Source: Lunularia cruciata (Eukaryota > Streptophyta > Marchantiopsida > Lunulariales > Lunulariaceae). Taken from it: 64,000 nucleotides of DNA. The translations under genes and the position numbers were made by a program. This document shows, piece after piece, positions 12,932-25,236 of the stretch. Under the pieces are notes generated by a model. That model ran no database searches, was not told the origin of the DNA, and worked only from the letters and a program-made list of their open reading frames with translations. Each line of letters begins with the position of its first letter. Position 1 is the first letter of the stretch. The stretch covers positions 54,498,001-54,562,000 of the forward strand of contig OX419757.1 of assembly GCA_948567375.1 (NCBI GenBank). The letters run 5' to 3'.

Positions 12932-13672
12932 TGTAATACCAAGAGCTAGCCATATGATCTAGATGTGAAATTTGGTTTGGTAACATCTAGAATGATGTTA
13001 TACATGATGGTTGAAATAGATCAGATAGAAGTATCACCAAAAGAGTACTTCTACTAATAGGGCAAACCAAAATAGACTTGAGAACCTTAGAAGCAATAGC
13101 TAGACATATGATTTAAAGGTGAGAATTGGTTTGGTAACATCTGGAAGGATGTTACACATGATGGACTAAACAGATCAAAAAGAGGTATCACCAAAAGGGG
13201 ACTTCTACTAATAGAGTAGGAACCGAAATATGCCTGAAATCTTTGAAGGCAATTTCGGAGGCCTAAACAGATGAATTAGGCCTCAAAAATGTGCAGACCC
13301 CCCCCCCCCCCAATTAGAGGAAAGGCTGGCCTTCCCTCCCGTTGCTTTGTCTCAATGAGAGCTTTCCAAGGGTACCTTACTCATGTGATTCTGAGATTCC
13401 TACAGGAAGATTCCCTAAAAGATTCCCTCCGGTCAAAGCTTGTTTGACCAACCAGATAGGACCTAGACCAGGCATGTCACCCATCCAAGTAAGTAATCCA
13501 AGGGTGGAGCTTGCTGACATGTCACCTATCTGTGTCCCTAATCCTATGGTGGAGCTTCCTTGGCGGAGATCCTCTTTGTCTATATAATAAAGAGAAGGTG
13601 CTCCCTTGGGGCATCGATTGTTTGAGTGTGCAATCTGTGTTTTCTCTCTTCTCTTGTCCTCGGAGTATTACA
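12932..13672 (+). repeat. Solo LTR 2 of the chromovirus family
   Basis: 741 bp, TGTAATACCAAGAGCTAGCC to GGAGTATTACA. Flanks ggagt (12927-12931) and gtagt (13673-13677) fit a 5-bp target duplication with one difference. A run of 14 C lies at 13298-13311. It is a second independent insertion into element D, between the zinc knuckles and the protease. Confidence 0.85.
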
Positions 13673-16600
13673 GTAGTCCGGCCTTGGAAATAGAATGGCC
13701 GGACCTTGAAATTTTGAGAGTTGAGACACATACAAGTAAGAAGAAGCATGATCTCGAAGAACTGAGTACGACCTCGCCGTCTTCTAGAAAGGCAAAGAGG
13801 TTGCACCCAAAAGCAATCATTTGTGCCAAGGAGTAAAAGATCCTTGCTAGAACCAAAACTAAAGCCTTGCAGAAAGAACTCAAGGAAGTGATACTCCCCG
13901 GAAATGAGTTTAGAGGAGGAAACAAAGACGGAGCCTCAAGTTTTTCCGGCGGATATCCGATCCGAAGTGAAGAGTCTGATCCAAGCCAAGGTGGGCCAAC
14001 CCAAGGAACCTCGGGTCAAGACCACTAGCACTCCCATCACCATTCTGAAGCGTCCCAAAGTCAAATTTGAACATGGAAAGACTTTGAACCCAAAGCCAAA
14101 GGCAAAGACGGTGAAATTGGGAGGAGTACTCCAATACGATATTGTAGCGGATTTGGCAGCCACAAATGCAAAGGTCACATTTAAGAAATTGTGGGAAGAC
14201 AACAAGCTGTACAAAAGGCAACTGAATTTGGCCCTCAAGAAAGTAAGGTTGATGTCCAAGAAAGACCTGCCCGCCATATATTGTATTGAACAAGAAGATC
14301 TGGGATCTCCTGAGGTTGATGCGGAGATTGCTGGGTGCATGATCATATTGATACCCATTAATTTGGGTTCCGGTGTGAATGTCATGACCAAGGACATTGC
14401 AAATTGACTGGGGTATCATATGTTTGAGTTGACACCCCGTGTCTTGAAATTTGTAGACCAAACCAAGAGACGGCCATTGGGCATGCTGTCAAACATTACC
14501 ACAATCATTGGAGGGGTGCCCTTCAAGTTGAACTACATTGTGTTGCAACCAGTGACCAAAATTGGTTACCCTCTATTGATCGGAAGACCCTGGTTGTATA
14601 GTGCCCAAGTGGTGGATTGGCACCGGCAGAAGCTACGGTTCAAGGACATTTTTTCCAAAGACCAGAAGTTGGTGATTGTGAGTTGGACGAAGGTTCCCTA
14701 TCTCGGGGAAACTAGTTCATCAGAAGACGAGGATGAATCCAAAGACTCATTGTCTTTGTCCTTAGACAAAACCAAAGACAAAGTCCAAGTCAATTATTTG
14801 GAATGCTACAAGGTGGATGTCAAAGATGAAGATCCATATGACCTTGCCTTGGGTGAACCTGACTTGGAAGAAGGGGGTTTGATGGCAGCTCGCCTCGGAT
14901 TAAGCCGAGTAAGCCACATTGAAGGAGTCATCAACCTCAATGAGTGTCAAGATGTTGTCTTGACTGAAGGGAAAATTTTGAAAGTTTTGAAGACAGTCAC
15001 TTTGGAGTTGGCAAGATACATTGCACTGTTTATAGAATTCCAAGATATATTTGAGAATTTATTGATCAAATGTCGGGTATTTCATGAGAATTTGGAGAAC
15101 ACCGGATTGATCTGGTTGAAGGTGCAATTCCGGTTTGGCAGAGATAATACCGTCTGAACTCAAAGTACTCCCTCTTGGTGAAAGATGAAATCGACAAGTA
15201 CTTAGGAGCCGGAATAATCGTTCCTGTCTTAAGCAATGAGTGGGTCTTCCCCATTCATTGCCCCAGAGAAGAAAATGGGGAAGATCCAAGTGTGCCAAGA
15301 TTTCTGCAAGTTGAATGTAGTCACAAGGAAGGATCATCATCTCTTGCCTTTTACCGATACAATTCTGGACCAAGTAGCTAGTCACCCTTGTTATAGTTTT
15401 CTTGATGGATTTTCAGGATACAATCAAGTATCCATCAGAGAAGAGGACAAGGATAAAACCACATTCATGACCAATTGGGGCACTTTTGCTTACAATCAAA
15501 TGCCCTTTGGGTTGTGTAATGCTCCCGCTACTTTCCAGTGGATGATGAATTCAATCTTCAAAGATTTCCTACGTAAATTTGTAGAAGTCTTCATTGATGA
15601 TTTTTGTGTGTTTGGGCAAAGAGATGTACATTTGGATTACCTTTGCCAAACTTTCAAAAGGTTTTGTTTTGCCGATTTGTCATTACACCCAGAGAAATGC
15701 TTCTTTGCAATGAAGGAGGGAATTCTTCTAGGGCATTGGGTGTCAAGCTGAGGTATAGAAGTCAATGTCAAGAAACTCAAAGTCATCTTAGCTTTGGAAT
15801 CCCCAAAGAACATCCGGGAGCTGAGAGCCTTCTTGGGATACGTTGGATACTACAGATGCTTTGTTTTAAACTATGTGGTGCTTGCTGCACCCCTTACAAA
15901 GCTTCTGAAGAAATCCAAAGACTACTTGTGGGAAGCAGATCAAGAAGAAGCTTTCTAGGTATTGAAGAAGAAACTGGTTGAAGCACCAATCATGAGGGCC
16001 TCAAATTAGGATGTCCCTTTTCATGTATATGTGGACACTTCATCCATAGCAATCAGAGTTGTCTTAAGTCAGAAGGACAAGAAGAAAAAGGGCTACCCGG
16101 TTTCTTATGCCAGCCGACAACTTTCAGTTTCCAAAGAGAACTATTTGACGACTGAAAGAGAAGTACTTGGAATGGTGTATGCCTGCAAGAAATTTTGCCA
16201 CTACCTATTGGGATACAAGTTTTTCTTCTATGTTGACCATTACGCATTGCAACATTTGGTCAAGAAGGCAGATTTGTCTGAGCAAATTGCAAGATGGATC
16301 TTGTTGTTACAAGAATTCACCTATACTATACAAGTAAGGAAGGGAGCTTCGCATTCAAATGCGGACTTCCTGTCTAGGTTAGAAACTCAAGACCAGGAAT
16401 GGGAAATTGACAATCGGTTCCCTAATGAAGAGTTATATCAATTAACAGCAATGTGAAGTACAAGGTATGCAGCCAAATATCATTGTTTGCATACTCTCTA
16501 TTATCTTGAAGGGCTAGACCCAGAGTAGAGGGCAGTCTTTCTCAAGAAAATGGGGCTATATTAGCTAAAACACAACATTTTATTCAAGATGGGCCAAGAC

Positions 16601-16953
16601 GAAGTACTTCACCTATGCTTGGAGTCACACAAAGTTGGAGGTGTAATCGAGTCTTTACACTCCAAAGCATCAAGAGGACACTATGCTCTGAAGAATACTA
16701 TAAAGAAGATTCTTTCCTTGTGGTACTGGTGGCCTATGATGTACAAAGACACATATGCCCATATCCAAAGCTATGATGCTTGTCAGAGAACGGGGAAGCC
16801 AATGGCTACTTCTCAATGGCCTTTGAGACCAATTTTACCCTTGGCCTCATTTGAGAAATGGGGAATTGATTTTGAAGGTCCCATTCAACCAGTGACCCAA
16901 GTCACAAGGAAGAGATACATTTTGGTTTGCACTGACTATGCTACCAAGCATGG
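13673..16953 (+). pseudogene. pol of element D: protease, RT, RNase H, truncated integrase
   Basis: A lysine-rich linker is followed by an aspartic protease near 14340-14640; the catalytic triad region reads NLGSGVN where Asp is expected, and LLIGRPWLYSAQ follows. RT lies at about 15160-15750 with GFSGYNQV, MPFGLCNAPATFQ and the catalytic FIDDF near 15590. RNase H lies at about 16020-16300 (VDTSSIAIRVVLSQ, YVDHYALQHL). The integrase HHCC zinc domain is at 16630-16800 and the start of the catalytic core at 16860-16948 (KWGIDFEGP, CTDYATK), where homology ends. At least one frameshift (about 15240) and stops at 14405, 15749, 15957 and elsewhere make it non-functional. FIDD replaces the usual YxDD. 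Confidence 0.85.
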
Positions 16954-16960
16954 CACTTAA

Positions 16961-17643
16961 GCATGATTTGATCAACAAAAGAAAAATTTGAAGAAATGAA
17001 AGCACCATAGCATGTACTTACCCACCCATAGATGTATTCTTGCTCCATTTATGCACATTTGATAGTACCGTCTGCTTGATTTTCTCCACTCTATTAGTAC
17101 CATGTATGCTCCTACAACTATTGATGAGTGTTGTAGGCTAAAAATAGCTCTACTCATAGCTATGGGAGGATGTGATTGCATATAGCAAGAGGCTATTGCA
17201 CCAATAGTCTATATAAAAGCATGAGCTTTAGAAGCCTCATTCCTAGCTAATATGTTCTCATACTATGGTTTTCCTTGTCTATTGGGACCTATCATAACAA
17301 TGGATTTGTGCACTTATGACTTCTAGTCATCTCTTTAATTGGCTCATAGCCAATTGACATGCATTGCATGCACAATGCTCTTTCCTTGTATTTATTGACT
17401 TCATATCACTAGACTCTAGGAAGATTCAAGTAGACATTATGAGTGTATGCACATTCACACCCTTATCAACATCCGCATTCATGCACCATTACTTGATAGA
17501 GCTAAGATTCTTTCTTATGGAGTGAAAGGCTTTGGATCTTGGCTCCATGCCTCCCTTTGATAGAAGATTTCAGTTTCACATCCAAGGTGTTTACCATAGC
17601 ACTTTGCTTATGTTTGGGTCTACCACATCTAGCCCTTCTAGGG
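16961..17643. other. No gene seen; target DNA of the solo D LTR
   Basis: Non-coding. The last 31 bp (from 17613, tttgggtctaccacat) form the first half of a short tandem repeat whose other half lies beyond 27997, showing that the 17644-27997 block was inserted into it. Confidence 0.6.
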
Positions 17644-19423
17644 TGTGGTACCCACATTTTTGTTTTTTTTCAAAATTTGGAAGAAGAAGTGTATAGAGAA
17701 GTCGAATTGCACATGTTTGGCCAAAGAAGGCAAAGAAAAGTATCCTTGGGATGAAACCCGAGGTAACATGGCTTTAGGTCATAAGGCAAGGTACTTGGAA
17801 TTGACCTATCAGCATACAACCTGAAGTAAGGAGTCTTTGTATTGGGGGTGCTCAACCTAAGGTGAGGATAGTGTAACAACTTTCCATCAAGGCGAGACAT
17901 TCAAGAAGGGACCATTCAAAAATGGAAGTCATATCCGTGAAGGACACTTGACAGTGATAGGAGCATGCAGGAGGTGTGATTTCTTGGTAGAAACTCAAAT
18001 TGAAGAAAGACAAAGAAGGCGTGACTCTATAAAAATCAGGCTAAAGATGAAGCAATGACAAAGCAATTTTCCCTTGCCGTTAAGAAGTCCACTGCAAGAG
18101 ATTGTGGGAAGGGAAGTAGAGTTGAAGATGCGCTGGTGTGTTGAGAAGAAATCGAGAGAGTTAATCTAGGAATTAGTAGGAAGAATAGTCCCCAGCCTAG
18201 AGTAGAAGAGAGAAAGATGGGAGGGAGGAAGAAGAATTCTGAATTTGCAATGAGAAATCATGCAATTCAAAAGTTAGATGTGATCGTAAGAATTGAAGTC
18301 TTGAGCAGGCTTTGGTTCACATTCTTGGCATGGAATTGGAATGTTAGCTTTCTAGGGTTCATGATTGAGATCATTGAGAGTAAGTGTCTCAATGGCCCTA
18401 AGGAAGAAGGGAAGAAAGGTAATCCGGCTTGCTGGACAGAGTTGGATTGGAGGTTAGTACTCGAAAGAGAAGCAGGCATGGAGCATGGTGCCACGTTCTT
18501 GGGGAAGGGGGAAGTAGCCAAAGAAAGCCAGGAGGTGAGAGATGTCTTCTCTTCAAAGCACACAAAGAATGGTTACAAAGTAGAGAGCTATAAGGATCTT
18601 GTCAAGAGAGGGATCGTGAGTGCTCTAATGGCGATCTTGAAGCCAAAGAGAATGACTTATGTGATGAAGCACCAAGCGGTGTTCTTCCATAAGATGTTTG
18701 CATGAGAGCCAATTAATTGGGCAAAGTGTCTTCATGGGAGGATGAGACATATGGTGTGGAATTTGCAAGATAAGTCACCTCTACATTACATTGTGCCATT
18801 TGCAGCCCATTTCTATCTGGGGCTGAACTTGCTCAATGCGGCAGAGCGCAATAGGATGGTGTCACATTTCCATCCCGACTTAAGAAGAGATGTCAACACG
18901 GAGGAGCAGCAATACATTCTTCAGATCAGAAGCAGCAATGAGTACTATGCGTAGACGGGGAAGAGTGTGTAGTTGGAAGTGAGTACTCCAAAGTCAAAGA
19001 AGAGGAGGCGACAAGGAGAAGAAGAAGAAGTCAAGAAAGCAAGACCTTGGAAGGCTAGAAGGGTAAACTTGAGGAAAGGAATGGTGGTAATCACATTGTC
19101 GAAGGAAGAATTGGAAGGCAAAGCCGAGTGCAAGTCCAAAGACTCAAAAAGAGAGAAAGAACCTGAGTTCACAATGTAGAGTAAAGAGACAAGTAGTGAT
19201 AGTGACGATGGAGGGAGATGACATTGGTACCCAAGGAAGAGGAAGCCAAGATGGAGATGGAGGAGAAAGGTAACTCAAAACTAGAAGACAAAGTGCCAGA
19301 GTAAGAGGAGAAGAGAGTTACCATTCAAAGGGAGTTTGTTCCAGACAAAAGGCAAAGTGTGGAGTGAGGCTAAGTAAGGTAAGAGAAGAGGAGGATGGAA
19401 ATTTGGGGAGCAAAGCATCCATT

Positions 19424-20109
19424 TGTAATACTCCGAGGACAAGAGAAGAGAGAAAACACAAATTGCATACTCAAACATTCGATGCCCCAAGGGAACACCT
19501 TCTCTTTATATATAGACAAAGAGGATCTCCTCCAAGGAAGCTCCACCATAGGATTAGGGACACAGATAGGTGACATGTCTGGTCTAAGTCCTATCTGGTT
19601 GGTCAAACAAGCTTTGACCAGAGGGAATCTTTTAGGGAATCTTCCTATAGGAATCTCAGAATCACGTAAGGTACCATTAGAAAGCTCTCGACAAGACAAA
19701 GCAAGGGGAGGGAACGCCAACCTTTGCTTTGTTGGGGGGAATCTGCACATTTTTGAGGCCTAATTCATCCGTTTAGGCCTCCGAAATTGCCTTCAAAGAT
19801 TTCAGGCATATTTTGGTTCCTACTCTATTAGTAGAAGTCCCCTTTTGGTGATACCTCTTTCTGATCTATTTAGTCCATCATGTGTAACATCCTTCCAGAT
19901 GTTACCAAACCAATTCTCACCTTTAAATCATATGTCTAGCTATTGGTTCTAAGGTTCTCAAGTCTATTTTGGTTTCTGCCCTATTAGTAGAAGTACTCTT
20001 TTGGTGATGCTTCTATCTGATCTATTTTGACCATCATGTATAACATCATTCTAGATGTTACCAAACCGAATTTCACATCTAGATCATATGGCTAGCTCTT
20101 GGTATTACA
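19424..20109 (-). repeat. Chromovirus 3' LTR
   Basis: 686 bp, bounded by TG...CA. It lacks 51 bp present in the 5' LTR; the deletion joins two copies of ggtgacatgtc (the 5' LTR has both near 25381 and 25427), the footprint of slippage or recombination between short direct repeats. Confidence 0.9.
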
Positions 20110-20124
20110 GACCTCCCTCCTTTT
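20110..20124 (-). other. Polypurine tract of the chromovirus
   Basis: Minus-strand AAAAGGAGGGAGGTC lies immediately before the 3' LTR. The polyprotein stop codon (20123-20125) overlaps its start, so the chromodomain frame ends right at the PPT. Confidence 0.85.
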
Positions 20125-23100
20125 AAGACACAACGTCCTCGTTGTGCAATTGTTGCTCAAATGCTTGCACCAACATAGGTGCATGTGCCAAATTGGCAGC
20201 GGGCTCCCATATGGCTTCATAGAGGAGGTAACCTTTCCATTGTACTAGATAGTTCACCCGCGGGTGGTGAGTACCACGCATGCGTTTTTGGAGAATCCAC
20301 TCCACTTTATATTCCTCTATGCCATCAATGAGTGTCGGACAAGGTCGAATGTCTGGTGTGGAATGACCTTGGCCTGATCGGGAAGCATATCTGCGTAGTA
20401 GGGAGACATGGAACACTGGATGGATCTTCATGTGTGGTGGTAGCTCAAGGTGATAGGCCACAACGCCGATGCGACGAAGAATCGAGAAAGACCCAATAAA
20501 ACGAGGTCTGAGCTTACAAGGTCCAACTAATGTGAGGTTGGTTGTCAATAGCCACACTTGATCCCCAACATTGAACTCCATGTGCCAATGGTGTGCATCA
20601 GCATACTGCTTCTGTCAATTTTGCGCAATCTGTAATCTGTGTTTGGCGCTCTCCACACCTTGTTGGATTCTAGAAACAAATGTGTTGATTGCATCGACCT
20701 TGGTAGCCATTGGACGGATGTTCATTGAGCTAGAAGGTGTGAAGGGATGCTCACCATACATGAGGAAGAACGGAGTGACCTGGGTGGATGCATTCACTGA
20801 ATTGTTGTAAGCAAATTCCACCAACGTGAGTAGGATGTCCCACCTCTCTTGCTCTTCTAAGGTGAAGCCGCGTAACATGTCTTCAATTGTGCGATTAGCC
20901 CGCTCTATTTGGCCATCTATTTGGGGGAAGTAAGTTGTGGACATGGCAAACTTGGTTTTGAAGAAACCAAAGAGTGTTCGCCAAAACAAGCTGGTGAATT
21001 GGGTGCCTCTATCGGTGATGAGTACTCTAGACAAGCCATGGTGAGCAAAGACTACATCTAAGTATAATTGAGCTAGTTGTGGAGCGGTCACCTCCTTGGT
21101 GGTAGGGCGTACATGAATCATTTTGCTGAGCCGGTCCACAAAGACCACAATGGAGTCAAACCCTAAGGTGGTCTTGGGTAATTCACAGACGAGATCCATA
21201 CTCACTTGTTCCCAACGTTGGGTAGGAGTGGGGAGAGGTTGAAGGAGCCCTGCAGGAGCTTGATTAGAAGCTTTGTTCTATTGGCAAAGTAGGAAGCTAT
21301 GCACATAGTCCATCGTTGCTCATCTTGGGCCAATAGAAATGGCGCTTGACTGCATCCAAGGTCTTGTCCACTCCGGCATGAGCTGCAATGGTCGAATTAT
21401 GACATTCCGCTAGAATGGTGGTGCGTAATTTTGGGACAGTTGGGATCTATAATCTGCCATCCCGAAAGGTGAGTCCTTGGGTACTGGTGATACCTTTGGA
21501 TGATTGTGCTTCTACAATCTATGGGTCAGTTTTTGTAGCCGCCAGAATCTCTTGCCAGAATTCAGGGTTAATCTTAACCTCTGCCACCAAGTTGTTGGCC
21601 ATTGGCATGCGGGTGAATGCATCTGCAAGTTGCTTCTTACCTTCCACGTAGGTGATTGTCATGTTGAAGCGTTGTCGCCACTCTGCCCACTGAATTTGGC
21701 GACGAGATAGATCCTTCTACGTCTCGAGGTAGACTAGAGGTTTGTGGTCTGTCTCTACCACAAATGCCTTCTCGCTCCCAAGTAGTGCTTCCAATGCTTG
21801 GTTGCTAGAACGATGGCTAGCTCTTCTCGTTCTGTGGTGTGGTAGTTGCGCTCTACTAGTAACAACTTTCAAGAGAAATATGCAATTGGATGCCATCCGT
21901 CATGCCACTCTTGTTGTAGGACTGCTCCTATTGCTACGCCTAATGCATCTATAGCCAACTTGATTGGACGTTTTGGGTCATACCACTTCAAGATTGGTGC
22001 ATGTAGCAAGGTGGCCTTCAATTCTTGAAAGGCCAACTCTTGTGCAGTTCCCCATGTCCACTTCTTCCCCTTGCCAAGTAGTGCCGTTAAAGGCTGTGCA
22101 ACCTTGGAGAAGTCCTTGACAAATCTACAATAGAATCCCGTCAACCCCAAGAAGCTCTTAAGTTGAGTTTGATCTTCTGAGGCACTCCATTTTTGAATGA
22201 CCTCTATTTTATCTGTCAATACTTGAATGCCCTCTGCACTTACTCTATGCCCCAAGTAGTCTACTTCAGACTTGCCAAACTCACACTTTGAGATTTTGGC
22301 GTACAGCTGATTTTGTCTTAGAATCTGGAGGACCTCTCGTAGATGTTGTTTGTGTTCTGTCATCGTGCTATTGTATACTAAGATATCATCCAAGAAGATG
22401 ATAACAGACTTATCCAAGTATGGACAAAATATGTCATTCGTTAGACTCATGAAAGTGGCAGGTGCATTGGTGAGGCCAAAAGGCATCACAAGATACTCAA
22501 AGTGGCCATACCTGGTTCAAAAGGCAATTTTGTGCACATCCTCCTCTGCAATTTGGATTTGATTGTAACCGCTTTGCAATCCAGTTTGGTGAAGTATCTT
22601 GCTCCATGGAGTTGATCAAACAGGTCATCTATGTGAGGTAAGGGGTATTTGTTCTTCATTATTTGCTGATTGAGACCCTGATAGTCAATGCACATGCGCA
22701 TTGTACCATCCTTCTTCTTCACAAACAAGACAGGGGCCCCATATGGTGATACGCTACATTGGATGAACCCTTTTTGCAGCATCTCCTCAATTTGAGTCTT
22801 ACACTCCTCCAACTCATGAGTTGATAGGCGATATGGGGCCTTACAAGGAGGCATCTTCCCCGAAAGTGTCTCAATTTTGTGATCTACTCGCCTTTTTGGT
22901 GGTAATCCTGAGGGTAGATCATTGAGAAAGACATCTTGAAACTCATCCACCACATCCTTCAATTTATCAGGAATTTGTCCATCGAGTTGTGCACTCTGGA
23001 CTTCTCTTATTAGACCCATAAAACATCTATCGGTCTTATAGACAGTTGCCGTCCCTACAACATACAGAGGCAGTTTCTGCCTGTGTGATTTTTCTTTAAC

Positions 23101-23555
23101 CCCAATGATTGACCATTGGTGGGTTCTCACTACTTTCTTCCTCCAATCCACCATAGGGTTGTACAGCTCCATCCATGGCATGCCTAAAATTGCATCATAA
23201 CGAGCTAACTGTATCACTCGCCACTCAATTGCTTCCTGATATTCTCCTACAGAGAGGGTTACCCATCTAGGTAATGATTCAATCCTCTCTGTTTGCCCAT
23301 TTGGTAACTCTACTTCTTCACTTCCATCTCTCTCTCTAGATCCATTCCCAATCTTATTGCAACAGAGCGAGACAAGAAATTCTCTATTGCTCCCGAATCT
23401 ATTAATACTCTCACTTGATTACCTTCTAGGATTTCATTCACGACAATCAACTGTGAGGTTGCCTTTTGGGATCGTTGCGCATTATTCTTCTTCCTTCCCT
23501 TGCTTCTCTGCTTCCTTATTGAGCCAGTAAGGCCGCGAGGTACATTTACTGGCAA
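20123..23555 (-). pseudogene. Chromovirus pol: protease, RT, RNase H, integrase, chromodomain
   Basis: Reading on the minus strand: protease with [13 protein letters not shown] (about 23440); RT with [14 protein letters not shown] and the catalytic FLDD at 22385-22396; RNase H from about 21950 down; integrase core 21205-20615 with SMDLVCELP, ITDRGTQFTS and DGQIERANRTIED carrying the D, D, E residues; a GPY/F-like segment (LRPRFIGSFSILRRIG); and a C-terminal chromodomain at about 20311-20147 (EYKVEWIL, YLVQWKGY, IWEP). Chromodomains of this kind are thought to guide integration to methylated H3K9 chromatin. The frame is broken by several stops and shifts, for example near 22500 and between 21400 and 21870. 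Confidence 0.9.
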
Positions 23556-24660
23556 TCTTCATTTTCCAAAGTGATTCCACCTCCTCCTCGTCAATGTTCC
23601 TCTCCATGTTGTTCAAAGATCGCCTGAACGAAGGCCGAGGGCCTCTAGGGAAACGAGTGCAACAGTTGGTAGATATGTGCCCAATACGGCCATAATTGTA
23701 ACAACGGCATTGTTCTCCTCAAGTCCTTTCTCCTCGTGGGACTCTATCTCTTTGTTCTTCTACCCGTCCCCGCTTCCCTTGAAGCGGTCGTCATCCTCGA
23801 TCCCAAAATCAAAGGTTGCCCAATTCCATCGGTACTGGTCCATCTATGTGTGGCATTTCTGCCCAATAATGTTGAGGTGGAGCTACTCCTTCATCTCCAC
23901 CTAATGCTCCTGCTATTCTCTACGCACAAGCAATGGCTTCAAATACCGTGTGAGGATTTTGCACCATGAAATCTTAGCAAATCCGCTCTTTCAACCCTCG
24001 TTTGAATTTGTCGAGAGCCTCTACTAGACTCATGTCGGTAATTGCGACTTGTAGATCTAGAAAAGCCTCCACATACTCTTGTATGCTATTCTTTTGTCTC
24101 AATCCCCATAGTCGGGTTTGAGCCATCTGCACAGAATCCACCGATTGGAAATTCTTCAGCAGTCCTTCTTGCATTGCTGTCTATGTGACCTCCCTTCTCT
24201 CTGCCATCATGGATCGTTCCCACGCATCATACCATGTGAGGGCTTTATCGGTCAAGTACCTACATGCAAACACGCCTGTAGCATGCTCTGTGATCTCTGT
24301 TGAGAACAATCAGAAATATCAATTCATTCTCGAGATCCAATTTTCCACTACTCCCATCAAACTCTGCCCCTTGTAAGGCTCGATGTTGCAGGTCTTCTTC
24401 ATCCGGAGTAGCAATGTGGCTTCATCGTTGATAGGGTTCGTAGGCACGGGTGCCTCTCCAAGTACTTCAGTCGTAGGTATTGGGTTTTGAGATGGCTCTT
24501 CTTCTTGCATGGCTTGATTGTTCCTGAGGATCTGCACTTGACTTTATAATGTCTCCATGGTCATCTTAATCTCTCAAAATTTGTTCAACATCCCTTGCAT
24601 TCCTTGCACCAACTCTTGCAATTGCAGATCCATGGTTCCTGCAACATTTGATTGCTAATG
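23556..24660 (-). pseudogene. Chromovirus gag
   Basis: Minus-strand fragments encode a Retrotrans_gag domain: MKKTCNIEPYKGQSLMGVVENW, followed by LTWYDAWER, QARLWGLRQ-like sequence and SIQEYVEAFLDLQV. The zinc knuckle reads CRCYNYGRIGHISTNC, in which the second zinc-binding Cys (expected CYNCG) has become Tyr. Stops at several positions (for example 23972 and 24317) disable it. Confidence 0.75.
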
Positions 24661-24666
24661 TCTACT

Positions 24667-25096
24667 TCAATACAAAGTCAATATAATCACTCTGGAAGGC
24701 GCACGAACTATCGGAACTACCATTGGGACCTCAGAAGCTATCACTCGTTGATAATACTCCTCACCAAAATTCCTAACCACAAAATCTCTAAACATCACTT
24801 TCAGCCTCACTACATATTGGATTTCTACTTGAGTGTTGAAAGGGAGAGGATTTGGGACATTCATATCCATATTATCATAACAGAATGTAGATTGTCAAAT
24901 CCATCTCTCTGTCATATATCACCACAGGTAGAATCACCGGGTTTGGTGAGTTCATCACTCTGTCCATGAATTCTACACCAAAGTGATAAACTAGCGATAC
25001 ACTCATCTGCTCACATTGGATGTACATAACCTTGATGTGGAATGGGTTTGAGAATGGAAAGCTAGGTGCGGGAAATTGGCCTACCGGTGCATCCAT
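24667..25096 (-). pseudogene. Chromovirus leader ORFs: two related modules upstream of gag
   Basis: Between the PBS and gag two adjacent open stretches (25096-24875 and 24870-24667) encode similar ~55-residue modules: both begin with a P-x-PF segment, continue with a hydrophobic V-x-Y-hydrophobic stretch, then FGVEFMDRVMNS or FGEEYYQRVIAS, and end PVILPVV or PMVVPIV. This looks like an internal duplication. I do not know the function; it may be an N-terminal extension of gag. Confidence 0.4.
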
Positions 25097-25223
25097 CCCA
25101 TCCGCTCTCTAAAGTCCTTCCTAAGTCTAGTAACTACTCTATGTTCTCCACCTCAAATTACTCAGTTTCAGTAGTTCGTGCTATTCCAAGAGGGGTAATC
25201 CACTCTCTTGGACTAAAACACTC

Positions 25224-25235
25224 GCTCTGATACCA
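25224..25235 (-). other. Primer binding site (initiator Met tRNA) of the chromovirus
   Basis: Minus strand TGGTATCAGAGC, the classical plant iMet PBS, one base after the 5' LTR end. Confidence 0.95.
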
Positions 25236-25236
25236 T

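Larger units (their letters stand above)
6354..16953 (+). mobile_element. Element D: Ty3/gypsy retrotransposon with very long ORF-bearing LTR, 3' truncated
   Basis: The order is 5' LTR (6354-10146), PBS complementary to a plant tRNA-Asp 3' end (10154-10171), gag with zinc knuckles, protease, RT, RNase H and integrase up to the catalytic core, where homology stops near 16948. There is no PPT or 3' LTR next to the truncated end. The Asp-type PBS and very long LTRs recall the plant Tat/Ogre/Athila branch of Ty3/gypsy, which is an inference. The motif cactt occurs before the LTR (6349-6353) and again at 16954-16958 just after the truncated end. Two unrelated solo LTRs lie inside the gag-pol region. 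All ORFs are broken. Confidence 0.85.
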
